Made by a program: the position numbers and the translations under genes. A DNA stretch of 41,386 nucleotides, from contig PMNA01000004.1 in assembly GCA_003162055.1 (NCBI GenBank), positions 1 to 41,386 of the forward strand. The letters run 5' to 3'. Under the pieces are notes generated by a model. That model searched no databases. It was not told where the DNA came from and saw only the letters and a list, made by a program, of their open reading frames with translations. Origin of the DNA: Actinomycetota bacterium (GTDB lineage: Bacteria; Actinomycetota; Thermoleophilia; Gaiellales; Gaiellaceae). This document shows positions 23,939 through 31,844 of the stretch, piece by piece. Within the stretch, counting starts at the first letter, position 1. Each line of letters opens with the position of its first letter.

Positions 23939-24835
23939 CTACTTGCCAAGCGCCGGCCGCTTCAACTCGCGAGCCAGCTCGAGCAGCATCCGTGCCCCGA
24001 TCCCGGGCGGATCGACCACGAGCGCGCGCAAGCGACGCATCGGCACCGGCGGCGCAAGCGGCTTCAGCACCACATCCTCGCGCAGCGCCACCGAGATCCA
24101 GGGCGAGCTGAGCGAGACGCCGAGACCCGCGGCGACAAGGCTCTGGGTCGCCAGCGGATCGTCGGTCTCGAAGACGACGCTCGGCTCGAAGCCGGCGGCG
24201 ATGCAGGCGTTGACGATGACCGACGAGGAGGGATCCAGCGCGCCGACGATCCAGCGCGCCTTGGCCAGATCGGAGAGCTTCACCTTCGCCTTCTTCGCCA
24301 GCCGGTGCTCGCGCGGCAGGAGAGCGAGCATCGGCTCCTCCCCCAGCTCGGCGATCTGAATCCCGTTCGGCCGCTGAGACAGCTCCGGGCGCGAAAAGAC
24401 GAGCGCGAAATCGAGCTCGGCGCTGCGCAGAAGCGAGAGCGCCTCGTCGTGCCCGCAGCGCTTCAGGGTGATCTCCGCCTCAGGCGCACAGGCGCGCAGC
24501 CCGCGCACCAGCTCGGGAATCATGCCGACGAAGGCGCTCGGAAAACCGCCGATGCCGACGGCCAGGCGCGAGCCGCCGGAAAGCTCCGTGAGTGAGGTCT
24601 CGAGCTGTAGTAGCTGTCCACGGATCGCCTCGGCATGCTCGACGACGAGGCGCCCGGCCGCGGTCAGGCTGACGCCCTGGCGGCTGCGTACGACCAGCGG
24701 CATGCCGATCTCGCGCTCGAGCTGGGCGACCTGCCTGGAGACGGCCGGCTGCGTGAAGTGCAGTGCCGCGGCGGCGGCCGAGAAGGAACCCCTCTCACCG
24801 ACTTCCCTGAGTGTCTGGACAAACCGAAGGTTCAT
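23939..24835 (-). CDS. LysR-type transcriptional regulator
   Basis: A full-length 298-residue LysR protein. The winged helix-turn-helix at residues about 1-60 includes VGERGSFSAAAAALHFTQPA and VSRQVAQLE. The effector-binding domain, about 90-295, has the usual two Rossmann-like lobes. It is divergent from two aldo/keto reductase genes, the classical LysR arrangement, so it probably controls them in response to a small-molecule ligand that is not known. The 101-bp shared intergenic space has paired TACTAT repeats (24859 and 24879). Confidence 0.92.
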   Translation of the reverse strand: MNLRFVQTLREVGERGSFSAAAAALHFTQPAVSRQVAQLEREIGMPLVVRSRQGVSLTAAGRLVVEHAEAIRGQLLQLETSLTELSGGSRLAVGIGGFPSAFVGMIPELVRGLRACAPEAEITLKRCGHDEALSLLRSAELDFALVFSRPELSQRPNGIQIAELGEEPMLALLPREHRLAKKAKVKLSDLAKARWIVGALDPSSSVIVNACIAAGFEPSVVFETDDPLATQSLVAAGLGVSLSSPWISVALREDVVLKPLAPPVPMRRLRALVVDPPGIGARMLLELARELKRPALGK

Positions 24836-24936
24836 AACACAATGTTTGGTCTTCGTATTACTATCGTACTTGCACTCATACTATGCCGTAGTCACACTCT
24901 CCCTGCCAACAACAAATCTGGCGGAAGGAAAGTTCG
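24836..24936. promoter_or_regulatory. LysR-AKR divergent control region
   Basis: This AT-rich 101-bp space lies between the LysR start and the first aldo/keto reductase. TACTAT occurs at 24859-24864 and again at 24879-24884, exactly 20 bp (about two DNA turns) apart, each followed by a CGTA-type element (CGTA and GCCGTA). The second could be the -10 of the reductase gene and the first a regulator contact. GGAAGGAAAG before ATG 24937 is the ribosome-binding site. Confidence 0.45.
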
Positions 24937-25941
24937 ATGGAGAGCACGGCTGGAACGGCAAGGCGCAGGCTCGGGCATTCGGGCATCGAGGTCAGCGCGA
25001 TGGGGCTCGGCTGCTGGGCGATCGGCGGCGCCTGGACCTGGGACGGTACCCCGGTGGGCTGGGGCGAGACCGACGACGAGGAGTCGATCCGCGCCATTCG
25101 CGCCGCGATCGACCTCGGCATCAGCTTCTTCGACACGTCCGACGTCTACGGCTGCGGTCGAAGCGAGCGGGTGCTCGGCAAGGCGATCGCCGCACACAAG
25201 GACGAGATCGTCGTGGCAACCAAGTTCGGGAACGTCTTCGACGAGGAGGCGCGCACCTGGACGCGCGAGGACGTTTCGCCCACGGCTATCCGCCGCGCCT
25301 GCCAGGCCTCGCTCTGGCGCCTCGGGCTGGAGCGGATCGATCTCTACCAGCTACACATCTGGTCGCTTCCGCAGGCGCAGGCCGAAGAGGTTGCCGAGAC
25401 GCTCGAGCAGCTCGTGACCGAGGGCCTGATCCGCGCCTACGGCTGGAGCACCGACGACCTCCGATGCGCCCGCCTGTTCGCGCCCAAGCCCGGCTGCACT
25501 TCGATCCAGATGGATCTCAATGTCTTCAAGGATGCGACCGACCTGCTCGCCGTCTGCGACGAGCACGACCTCGCTTCGATCAACCGCGCTCCACTCGCCA
25601 TGGGCCTTCTGAGCGGCAAGTTCGGGCCCGACTCGAAGCTGCCCGAGAACGATGTGCGCGGCCAGCTCGGCCCGGAGTGGGTTCAGTTCTTCAAGGACGG
25701 ACGTCCGGTACCGGCGCTGCTCGAGAAAGTGGACGCGCTACGCGAAGTCCTGACCTCGGGCGGACGCACGCTGGTGCAGGGCGCGCTGGCCTGGATCTGG
25801 GGCCGCAGCGAGCGCACGATCCCGATCCCCGGCTTCAAGAGTGTCAAGCAGGCTGAAGAGAACGCCCGTGCGCTCGAATTCGGACCGCTCACCCCCACCG
25901 AGATGAGCCAGGTCGCCGAGATCCTCGCGTCGAGCAACTGA
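24937..25941 (+). CDS. Aldo/keto reductase 1
   Basis: A 334-residue NADPH-type aldo/keto reductase with the full catalytic tetrad: Asp66 and Tyr71 in FFDTSDVYG, Lys96 in VATKFG, His140 in YQLHIW. The C-terminal ERTIPIPGFKSVKQAEEN is the cofactor-phosphate-binding region. It belongs to the AKR5/12/13-like clade that reduces carbonyls on sugars, steroids or xenobiotics; the substrate is unknown. It lies divergent from LysR and 42 bp upstream of a paralogue. DNA 24978-25030 is identical over 53 bp to the matching part of that paralogue. Confidence 0.93.
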   Translation: MESTAGTARRRLGHSGIEVSAMGLGCWAIGGAWTWDGTPVGWGETDDEESIRAIRAAIDLGISFFDTSDVYGCGRSERVLGKAIAAHKDEIVVATKFGNVFDEEARTWTREDVSPTAIRRACQASLWRLGLERIDLYQLHIWSLPQAQAEEVAETLEQLVTEGLIRAYGWSTDDLRCARLFAPKPGCTSIQMDLNVFKDATDLLAVCDEHDLASINRAPLAMGLLSGKFGPDSKLPENDVRGQLGPEWVQFFKDGRPVPALLEKVDALREVLTSGGRTLVQGALAWIWGRSERTIPIPGFKSVKQAEENARALEFGPLTPTEMSQVAEILASSN

Positions 25942-25983
25942 TTCGCCTACAACACAGACAAAGAGAGAGGAAAGGAATTCGAG

Positions 25984-26982
25984 ATGGAGCAGGTGACGAT
26001 GAGGCGTGCGCTCGGTCGTTCGGGCATCGAGGTCAGCGCGATGGGGCTCGGCTGCTGGGCGATCGGCGGCGGGGTGGTCTGGGAAGACGGAACCGAGTTC
26101 GGCTGGGGAAAGATCGACGACAGCGATTCGATCGCGGCGATCCGGCGCGGCCTCGATTGTGGCGTCACCTTATTCGACACGGCCGATTCCTACGGCGCCG
26201 GCCACAGCGAGCAGATCCTCGGCAAGGCGCTCGGCAAGGACCGAGATAGCGTGGTCATCGCGACCAAGTTCGGTTGGACGTTCGCCGACGACGGCAGCCG
26301 CCGCTCGTACGGTTCGAACGCCTCGCCGGAATACGTCCGCAGCGCCTGCCAGGCCTCGCTACGTCGCCTCGGCACCGACCACATCGATCTCTACCAACTC
26401 CACATCGGCGATCTCGAAATGGCCGCCGCCGACGCGGTCGCCGACGTTCTGGACGAGCTTCTGGCCAAGGGTGATATTCGCGCCTACTGCTGGAGCACCG
26501 ATGACGTTTCGCGCGGTGCACGCTGGCTGGGCCGGCCGGGCTTCACGGCGATCCAGCACAACCTGAACGTGCTCGAGGACAGCCCCGAGATGCTCGCGCT
26601 GTGCGAGCGTGAGAACCTCGCCAGCATCAACCGCAACCCGCTGGCGATGGGCTTCCTGAGCGGTAAGTACACGAAGGACTCGCGCGTCTCGCCCGGCGAT
26701 TTCCGCGCCTCGGGAATCGAATGGGTCGCGGTCTTCGATGAAAACGGCGCCCCGCGCGCCGAGTGGCTGGCCAAGCTCGACGCCGTTCGCGAGATCCTCA
26801 CTTCGAACGGGCGCACGCTCGTGCAGGGCGCGCTGGCCTGGATCTGGGGTCGCAGCGAGAAGACCGTTCCGATCCCCGGCGTCAAGACCGCCGCTCAGGC
26901 CGAGGAGAACGCCGGCGCGATGCAACACGGCCCGCTGACGCCCGAGCAGATCGCCGAGATCGACGGCCTGCTCGGCCGCTGA
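25984..26982 (+). CDS. Aldo/keto reductase 2
   Basis: A 332-residue paralogue of the preceding gene with the tetrad Asp65, Tyr70 (LFDTADSYG), Lys95 (IATKFG) and His140 (YQLHIG). The AGAGAGGAAAGGA upstream of ATG is a good ribosome-binding site. Its loops differ from aldo/keto reductase 1, for example in the WEDGTEFGW/WDGTPVGW region and before the C-terminal helices, which suggests different substrates. The two are probably one transcript controlled by the LysR protein. Confidence 0.93.
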   Translation: MEQVTMRRALGRSGIEVSAMGLGCWAIGGGVVWEDGTEFGWGKIDDSDSIAAIRRGLDCGVTLFDTADSYGAGHSEQILGKALGKDRDSVVIATKFGWTFADDGSRRSYGSNASPEYVRSACQASLRRLGTDHIDLYQLHIGDLEMAAADAVADVLDELLAKGDIRAYCWSTDDVSRGARWLGRPGFTAIQHNLNVLEDSPEMLALCERENLASINRNPLAMGFLSGKYTKDSRVSPGDFRASGIEWVAVFDENGAPRAEWLAKLDAVREILTSNGRTLVQGALAWIWGRSEKTVPIPGVKTAAQAEENAGAMQHGPLTPEQIAEIDGLLGR

Positions 26983-27013
26983 GAGGCGCTCCTCCGGAGC
27001 AAGGATCAATATG

Positions 27014-27050
27014 GAGAGCCGGCTCAGGGCACAAGCTCGAGCCGGCTCTC
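27014..27050. terminator. Long GC-rich inverted repeat after the reductase genes
   Basis: GAGAGCCGGCTC (27014-27025) and GAGCCGGCTCTC (27039-27050) form a perfect 12-bp stem with a 13-base loop. A smaller GCTCC/GGAGC hairpin lies just before it (near 26987-27000). No T-run follows on either strand. It may end the reductase transcript. The toxin gene reads towards it from the right, so it could act in both directions. Confidence 0.5.
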
Positions 27051-27152
27051 GGAACTTCAAGCGGAGAGGATTCGGACGGGGCCAATCTCGATTCGAGCGA
27101 GCTAGCTCCTGCGCCGGGAGGTGGAGGGAGTAAACAGTTGGCTCGACTTCGC

Positions 27153-27548
27153 TTAACGCGGCTCGATCAACTGCACGGTCTCGATCCGCTCGAGCGATTG
27201 GTAGAAGGAAGCGACAGCCCCGACTCCGCTTCGCTCGGCGCCGGCGGCGAGGTATGAGGTGACGAAGTCGAGCTTCTCCAGCTCGTAGAGCTCGAGCGCA
27301 CGCAGCAGCAGCACCTCGTCCAGAACGGCGATGGCCGGAAAGGCGATCACCGCTCGCAGCAGCTCCGCGACCCGCGCGCGCTCGACGCGGTAGACAGTCT
27401 CGAGCGCATAGACCAGCTCGGCGACGACGATGTCGGAAAGGAGCAGCTCGTCGGCGCCGGCGAGATACGCTGTTGCCCGCGCTGCTTGATCGGGAGGGTC
27501 GGCCGTCAGATGCCGCACGAGCACGTTGGTGTCGAGGACGGCGCTCAC
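27153..27548 (-). CDS. PIN-domain toxin (VapC-like)
   Basis: A 131-residue PIN-domain ribonuclease with the acidic residues expected for Mg-dependent RNA cleavage: Asp6 (VLDTNVL), Glu44 (VVAELVY) and Asp94 (LDFVTSYLAA). It is the toxin of a type II toxin-antitoxin pair, overlapping the end of the AbrB-type antitoxin gene by four bases. The antitoxin gene comes first, the usual VapBC order. Free toxin would cut RNA (tRNA in studied cases); the target here is unknown. Confidence 0.9.
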   Translation of the reverse strand: MSAVLDTNVLVRHLTADPPDQAARATAYLAGADELLLSDIVVAELVYALETVYRVERARVAELLRAVIAFPAIAVLDEVLLLRALELYELEKLDFVTSYLAAGAERSGVGAVASFYQSLERIETVQLIEPR

Positions 27549-27799
27549 TTCTTCTGTCTTGCTCGATTGCGACGAAGCTGCCGCCGCACCTCGTCCCAGC
27601 CGGCCGAGAGCTCGGCCGGCGGCGCCGTGACCAACACCGCGCCGGCCAGCTCGAGCAAGTCGGCCGTGCGCGCCAGCTCGGCGCGCTCACCGGCCACCCG
27701 GAACACGACCCGGTCGCCCTCTTGCAGCTTCAGGGCCTCGCGCACCGCCTTGGGCACGGTCAGCTGGCCCTTGCTCGTTATGTGCGACACGACATCCAT
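27545..27799 (-). CDS. AbrB/MazE-like antitoxin (VapB)
   Basis: The 84-residue antitoxin has the swapped-hairpin AbrB DNA-binding fold at residues 1-48 (ITSKGQLTVPKAVREALKL, DRVVFRV). A C-terminal helix (GWDEVRRQLRRNRARQKK) would wrap around the toxin. GTAAGGAAAGC precedes its ATG. The antitoxin normally binds and represses its own promoter together with the toxin. An inverted repeat that fits that role lies directly upstream. Confidence 0.9.
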   Translation of the reverse strand: MDVVSHITSKGQLTVPKAVREALKLQEGDRVVFRVAGERAELARTADLLELAGAVLVTAPPAELSAGWDEVRRQLRRNRARQKK

Positions 27800-27804
27800 T
27801 GCTT

Positions 27805-27848
27805 TCCTTACTTTCCTCTCAATGTAAGGATTCCTGGCGACTGTTCAA
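27805..27848 (-). promoter_or_regulatory. Toxin-antitoxin promoter and operator
   Basis: On the minus strand TTGAAC (27843-27848), a 16-bp spacer and TACATT (27821-27826) form a good promoter. A perfect 7-bp inverted repeat TCCTTAC / GTAAGGA (27805-27811 and 27824-27830, 12-base gap) covers the -10 and the ribosome-binding site. This is the typical place for autoregulation by the antitoxin. Confidence 0.65.
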
Positions 27849-27873
27849 CCCCAAAGACGTTCGGCGGCGCTTT

Positions 27874-27930
27874 TTGCCTGCATTTCTCGTTTTCCTAAAA
27901 ATGAGACAGGTCGTCGTCAGGACCGGTCCT
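27874..27930 (+). promoter_or_regulatory. PfkB-kinase promoter with perfect palindrome
   Basis: TTGCCT (27874-27879), 16 bp, then TAAAAA (27896-27901) fit a promoter, with transcription starting near 27908. The perfect 12-bp palindrome AGGACCGGTCCT (27919-27930) lies just downstream, where a repressor could act, and 14 bases before the GTG start. Confidence 0.5.
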
Positions 27931-27944
27931 TAACGTTCGACCTT

Positions 27945-28886
27945 GTGTCCGAGCCCGTTCTCTTCCTCGGCGAGACGCTCGTCGACCTGATCTGCGAGCG
28001 CCGACTCGAGAGCTGGTCGCAGGCGGACTCCTTCGTCCCCCATTGCGGCGGCGCGCCGACGAATGCGGCCATTGTCTGTGCCCGCTGCGGCGCGGAGGTC
28101 GCGCTTGCTGGAGGCGCCGGCGACGATCATTGGGGGCGCTGGCTCGAAGAGCGCCTGCGAACCGAGAAAATCGACCTGCGCTGGTGGAAACGACTTCCCG
28201 GCGTGCAGACGGGGGTCGCCTTCGACGTGATCGACCTGCAGGGTGTGCCCGACTTCCTCATCTACGGGCAAGGAATCGAGCCGGCTCTGGAGGCACTCGA
28301 GCCGAAGCTCGAGGAAGCCATGACGTCCTGCGCGGCGCTCGAGCTCGGTTCTAACACACTGGTCGGTGAGCACGAGCGTGCCGTCTCAGAGCGAGCCCGC
28401 GCGTTGGCGCTCGCAGCGGGCAAGCCACTGATCATCGACGTCAATCTGCGCTTACATCGCTGGGAAAGCCCTGCTCAGGCAGTGAATACCGTGCACTCGC
28501 TCTGTGCCGGCGCCCTGCTCGTCAAGGTCAATCGCGAGGAGGCGCAGTTACTTAGCGGCGAGAGCGATCCTGCGCGCGGCGCCGAGGCGATCTGCGCCGA
28601 TCTCGGCGCCCGTGTCGTTGTCGTCACGCTCGGCGCCGACGGCGCGCTGATGCGCGGCGAGACGCAAGCGAATGCGAGAGGACTCGCAGCTAACGTCGTG
28701 GACACCACGGGAGCGGGCGACGCACTGCTTGGCGTTCTCGTGGCCGCGCTCGCCGGCTCGGGCTTCGATCTCGCGGCGGCGGCGGAAGCGCTATCTATGG
28801 CGGTGAAGATCGCCGCACGATCTACCGAGCGATACGGAGCCTTGGACGCCCTGCCAATCTCGATCTCGCTCACAGGTATTCCCTAG
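27945..28886 (+). CDS. PfkB-family carbohydrate kinase
   Basis: A 313-residue sugar kinase of the ribokinase/fructokinase family. It has an N-terminal GGAPTNAA substrate motif (about 31-38) and the C-terminal anion-hole sequence DTTGAGDALLG, with the catalytic Asp near residue 258. It transfers phosphate from ATP to a sugar or nucleoside; fructokinase is likely from the overall pattern, but not certain. The start is GTG. There is no transporter or sugar-metabolic neighbour. Its stop TAG shares CTAG with the stop of the converging CapK-like gene. Confidence 0.9.
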   Translation: MSEPVLFLGETLVDLICERRLESWSQADSFVPHCGGAPTNAAIVCARCGAEVALAGGAGDDHWGRWLEERLRTEKIDLRWWKRLPGVQTGVAFDVIDLQGVPDFLIYGQGIEPALEALEPKLEEAMTSCAALELGSNTLVGEHERAVSERARALALAAGKPLIIDVNLRLHRWESPAQAVNTVHSLCAGALLVKVNREEAQLLSGESDPARGAEAICADLGARVVVVTLGADGALMRGETQANARGLAANVVDTTGAGDALLGVLVAALAGSGFDLAAAAEALSMAVKIAARSTERYGALDALPISISLTGIP

Positions 28887-30349
28887 AGGTCGTTATCACC
28901 GTTGCCGAGCGCCGACAGGCTCGGCGGCGGAAGCACCTTATAGCCGACGACGTCTTCCGCAGGAACCGACGAGACTACAAAACGTAGTTTTCCTCTCGCC
29001 GTGCGCTCTATCTCGTCGACGTACTCGATCGATATTTGAGAACCGTCATAAATCGTTCTTTCGATCTCGGCGCGTAGCTGTATCTCATCTTCTTTCGTGT
29101 AAAGCACCCCACGTCGTACCAGGAATTGTATCTCGCCAACTGCATCCTGTCTTATTTGCGCTTCCCTTACGTTCGGGAGATTTACGAATATACGATCCAA
29201 ACTACCGAGAAGTACACCGTTCATTAGAACTACGTAGTCTTCCTTACGCCCGTCGATATCCGTTACGACGCGTCCCGGGCGTCCGCAGGAGCACAATTCT
29301 CCCGGTTCGATCGTCACCTGATCGTTGCATTCGTAACGAACGAGCGGCATTACCGGATTCGAAAGGTTAGTCCCAACGACACGATACAGCGTGTTGGTAA
29401 TCGGAACGAATTCTACCGCCGCGAGCTCTTCATCGACGTGTAGCTTTCCTTTTTCACACTCGGAGATATTCGCGATCGCTTCTACCATTCCGTAGTGTTG
29501 CTTTGGTCTCACGCCGAATGCCTTCTCGATTAGTCTCGTTTGTTGAGGAAGCAAGTTCTCAGCCGAGGTGGTTATCCAGCGAACGTCATAACCTAGATCC
29601 GTTTTCGTTTCGATCAGGTAGGAAGCAATCAGAGATATCATAGACGGGTATCCGTGAAGCCGTAGCGGCTTCCTTCGCCGAAGTTCGGATAGGTAATATT
29701 TCAAGTTTTCCGGCGACGTATGCGCGCAACTAAAAACTATCTGGCGACCGGCTATGTCGTATCTCCAGAACGGTGGTGCTTGCTGACGGGCCGGAACGAC
29801 GTGAGTAGTTCCGAGAATAGCAACCCAAGTTTTTCGGTCGATGCCGTGCCAGCGCCAGCAGCGCCACCAGGTTGCCCACTGCTCCTGAACCGCTTCCAGG
29901 GTCGTCGCCACGATCAGCCCCGAGCCGGTGCTCCCGCTTGTCGACACGAGCTTCCAGCGGCGGCGCGGAACGGCCGAGGAGAGGAATTCGCTTCGCCGCT
30001 CTTGCACGTCGGCCTTGCTCGTGATCGGAAGCGAGGCAAGATCCTCGAGCGTGCTGATCTCCCGCGGATGCAGCCCCGCTTGATCAAACAGCTCGTGGTA
30101 GTAAGGAACGGTTTCGTATGCGTGCAGGAGAAAGGCTCGCAGCCGCGCGTCGCGGAGCTCCCGGACAGCGCCGGGATCGGCGAATGTCCTGGCCTCGTAC
30201 TCTCCGAGCAGCCGCGTGAATCCGCGGCCCCGAACAGTGAGGTCGTTGTGCCACCCGATCGTGCCTAGCGCCGCGTTCTGAAGCGCGACCGGAAGACGCG
30301 GATAGACGCGCCCGTAGATCGACTCCATTCTCGTGAGTAAATCTGCCAT
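28883..30349 (-). CDS. CapK/PaaK-like adenylate-forming enzyme
   Basis: A 488-residue member of the phenylacetate-CoA-ligase/CapK group, which activates carboxylic acids with ATP. The phosphate-loop sequence TSGSTGSG is present (about residues 133-140). The later motifs YGMVEAIANISECEKG, NDQVTIEPG and CSCGRPGR follow. CapK-type proteins occur in polysaccharide and exopolymer loci, where they may supply acyl groups. It lies 45 bp downstream of a secreted SGNH-like hydrolase, giving a plausible acylation/deacylation pair. About 28,883-29,830 is markedly less GC-rich than the amino-terminal part, so the gene looks mosaic. Confidence 0.85.
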   Translation of the reverse strand: MADLLTRMESIYGRVYPRLPVALQNAALGTIGWHNDLTVRGRGFTRLLGEYEARTFADPGAVRELRDARLRAFLLHAYETVPYYHELFDQAGLHPREISTLEDLASLPITSKADVQERRSEFLSSAVPRRRWKLVSTSGSTGSGLIVATTLEAVQEQWATWWRCWRWHGIDRKTWVAILGTTHVVPARQQAPPFWRYDIAGRQIVFSCAHTSPENLKYYLSELRRRKPLRLHGYPSMISLIASYLIETKTDLGYDVRWITTSAENLLPQQTRLIEKAFGVRPKQHYGMVEAIANISECEKGKLHVDEELAAVEFVPITNTLYRVVGTNLSNPVMPLVRYECNDQVTIEPGELCSCGRPGRVVTDIDGRKEDYVVLMNGVLLGSLDRIFVNLPNVREAQIRQDAVGEIQFLVRRGVLYTKEDEIQLRAEIERTIYDGSQISIEYVDEIERTARGKLRFVVSSVPAEDVVGYKVLPPPSLSALGNGDNDL

Positions 30350-30394
30350 CTCGACTTCGGCGATGTTATCGGCGAGCGCGAGCTCCGCGACCCG

Positions 30395-31708
30395 CTACTT
30401 ACTGTCCGCCCAGCGATGGTAGTAGTAGTTGAGCAGGGGCACGAACTCCGCGGTGGCCTTGCGGTTTCCCGCTTGCGAGGGGTGACTATCGCCGGTCGGG
30501 TAGGCGAGGTAATTACTCGATACGGTCGTGCTGTGCTGAACGCGACCGTTCCACCAGCGGTGGTGGTTATCGCTCGCCTTTCCGAGGTCGTTCTTGTCTG
30601 CGCTCCCGCCGTTGCTCGTCAATATGCTATAGAAATCGAACACCGCTACGTTCTTGTTTGGGTAATTCGCCAACCATTTACTCACGAGCCAGTTTGCAAC
30701 AGCGCGCGCATTAGCCGCTTGAGCGGGGGTCGTGGCTTCCTTCGCGAGAGGCGGCGGGACGATGAGCACGAACAGCTTGTCCTGATGAGCAGCGAAGTAG
30801 GTCAGGATATCGTTGTATATCCCCTTGACGTTGGCGACGGTCTTGGGATCACTACTGCCGCGTAAGGGGTTGCTTCCCCCGTTGGCGGAGTCGGTCGGCT
30901 TACCGTCGATCGCGGAGTTCGGGAAGCACGATTTGAACATGATGATCTCGTTTTCGCTACTTGAATCCGGATCGGAAGAACGCCGCGTATAACTGGCGTT
31001 CTGACCGAACTCGTTATATAGAGCATGCATATAGGTACTGCTCTTCGATCCGCGGAACCAAGTCCACCAATCGCCGGTGTCGGTATGGTCACCTATTCCG
31101 TCCGGCCCCCAACCGTAGTTGGTATCACTGACGAAGTAGTTGTTGTTCTTGAGCGCGATACCCAAACCACCGTTATCGTCGGCCAACCAATTCTGACCCG
31201 TTGAATGATGGATGAAAATAAGCTTCACCGTTTTCGCGGGCTTGGTAGGGCGAGGATCGCTTGCAACGACCTTGAACGCGAGCCGCACACGATTCGTGTC
31301 GGCGCCGAGCTCGAGGCGATAGCGCGCAGCGGTGACCGGCCTCGAGCCGAAGATCGATTTCAGCGTCTTGCTGTACGGGCCGTTGAAGCGGCCCGTGCGC
31401 GCGACCGTGCGCAGTTTCGTCCAGGCGGTTCCGGACTGCTGCAGGAGTTGGTAAGCGAAGTGCTTGCTCGTCGGGGCAAAGCTGTAGACGAGCTTGACCG
31501 TGCGCACCTCGTCGGCGCTGAAGCTCTTCTTGCTCAGATGGGCCCTGATCTTGCCCGCGCCTGCGACGGCGGTCGGAAGCTGGGCGCGCGCGTGCACGGA
31601 ACCCGCGAACTGCGCCCCGGCGTGCGCGGAGACACCCGCGGCGGACAGAAGAGCCAGCGATCCTACGACCGTCAGGGCAGAGGCGACCAACTTGAGGCGT
31701 GCGAGCAT
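30395..31708 (-). CDS. Secreted SGNH-like hydrolase with N-terminal beta-sandwich stalk
   Basis: From ATG 31708 the protein has 437 residues and begins with a signal peptide (LVASALTVVGSLALLSAAGVSA). Residues about 45-150 form a beta-rich stalk with SFAPTSKHFAYQLLQ and ARYRLELGADTNRVRL. The rest begins at about 160 with KLIFIHHSTGQNWL and ends with GDSHPSQAGN near 410. HHS-TG-N at the start and D-x-H near the end fit the first and fifth blocks of SGNH/GDSL esterases, but the usual GDS is replaced by HHS, so activity is not certain. The catalytic part is AT-richer than the stalk. Confidence 0.72.
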   Translation of the reverse strand: MLARLKLVASALTVVGSLALLSAAGVSAHAGAQFAGSVHARAQLPTAVAGAGKIRAHLSKKSFSADEVRTVKLVYSFAPTSKHFAYQLLQQSGTAWTKLRTVARTGRFNGPYSKTLKSIFGSRPVTAARYRLELGADTNRVRLAFKVVASDPRPTKPAKTVKLIFIHHSTGQNWLADDNGGLGIALKNNNYFVSDTNYGWGPDGIGDHTDTGDWWTWFRGSKSSTYMHALYNEFGQNASYTRRSSDPDSSSENEIIMFKSCFPNSAIDGKPTDSANGGSNPLRGSSDPKTVANVKGIYNDILTYFAAHQDKLFVLIVPPPLAKEATTPAQAANARAVANWLVSKWLANYPNKNVAVFDFYSILTSNGGSADKNDLGKASDNHHRWWNGRVQHSTTVSSNYLAYPTGDSHPSQAGNRKATAEFVPLLNYYYHRWADSK

Positions 31709-31808
31709 CTCGCTAATAGTGAAGGCTGCGTACGGAGAGCGCAATATGCCGCGCGGTGTTCGCAGCGCCGGGCTTTCCGAGTAGACAACCAAACGGGCGT
31801 TCAAGGAC

Positions 31809-31832
31809 TTACGATGCGGTACCGCCTCGTAA
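31809..31832. promoter_or_regulatory. TetR operator 1 (upstream of tetR)
   Basis: A 24-bp near-perfect palindrome lies 12 bp before the TetR start. Its centre is CGGTACCG, its outer arms TACGA and TCGTA. The same pattern recurs at 32519-32542 in front of the YhgE-like gene. The outer half TACGAT may also serve as a -10, so binding would block transcription (autoregulation). Confidence 0.75.
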
Positions 31833-31844
31833 CGTACTTCACTG

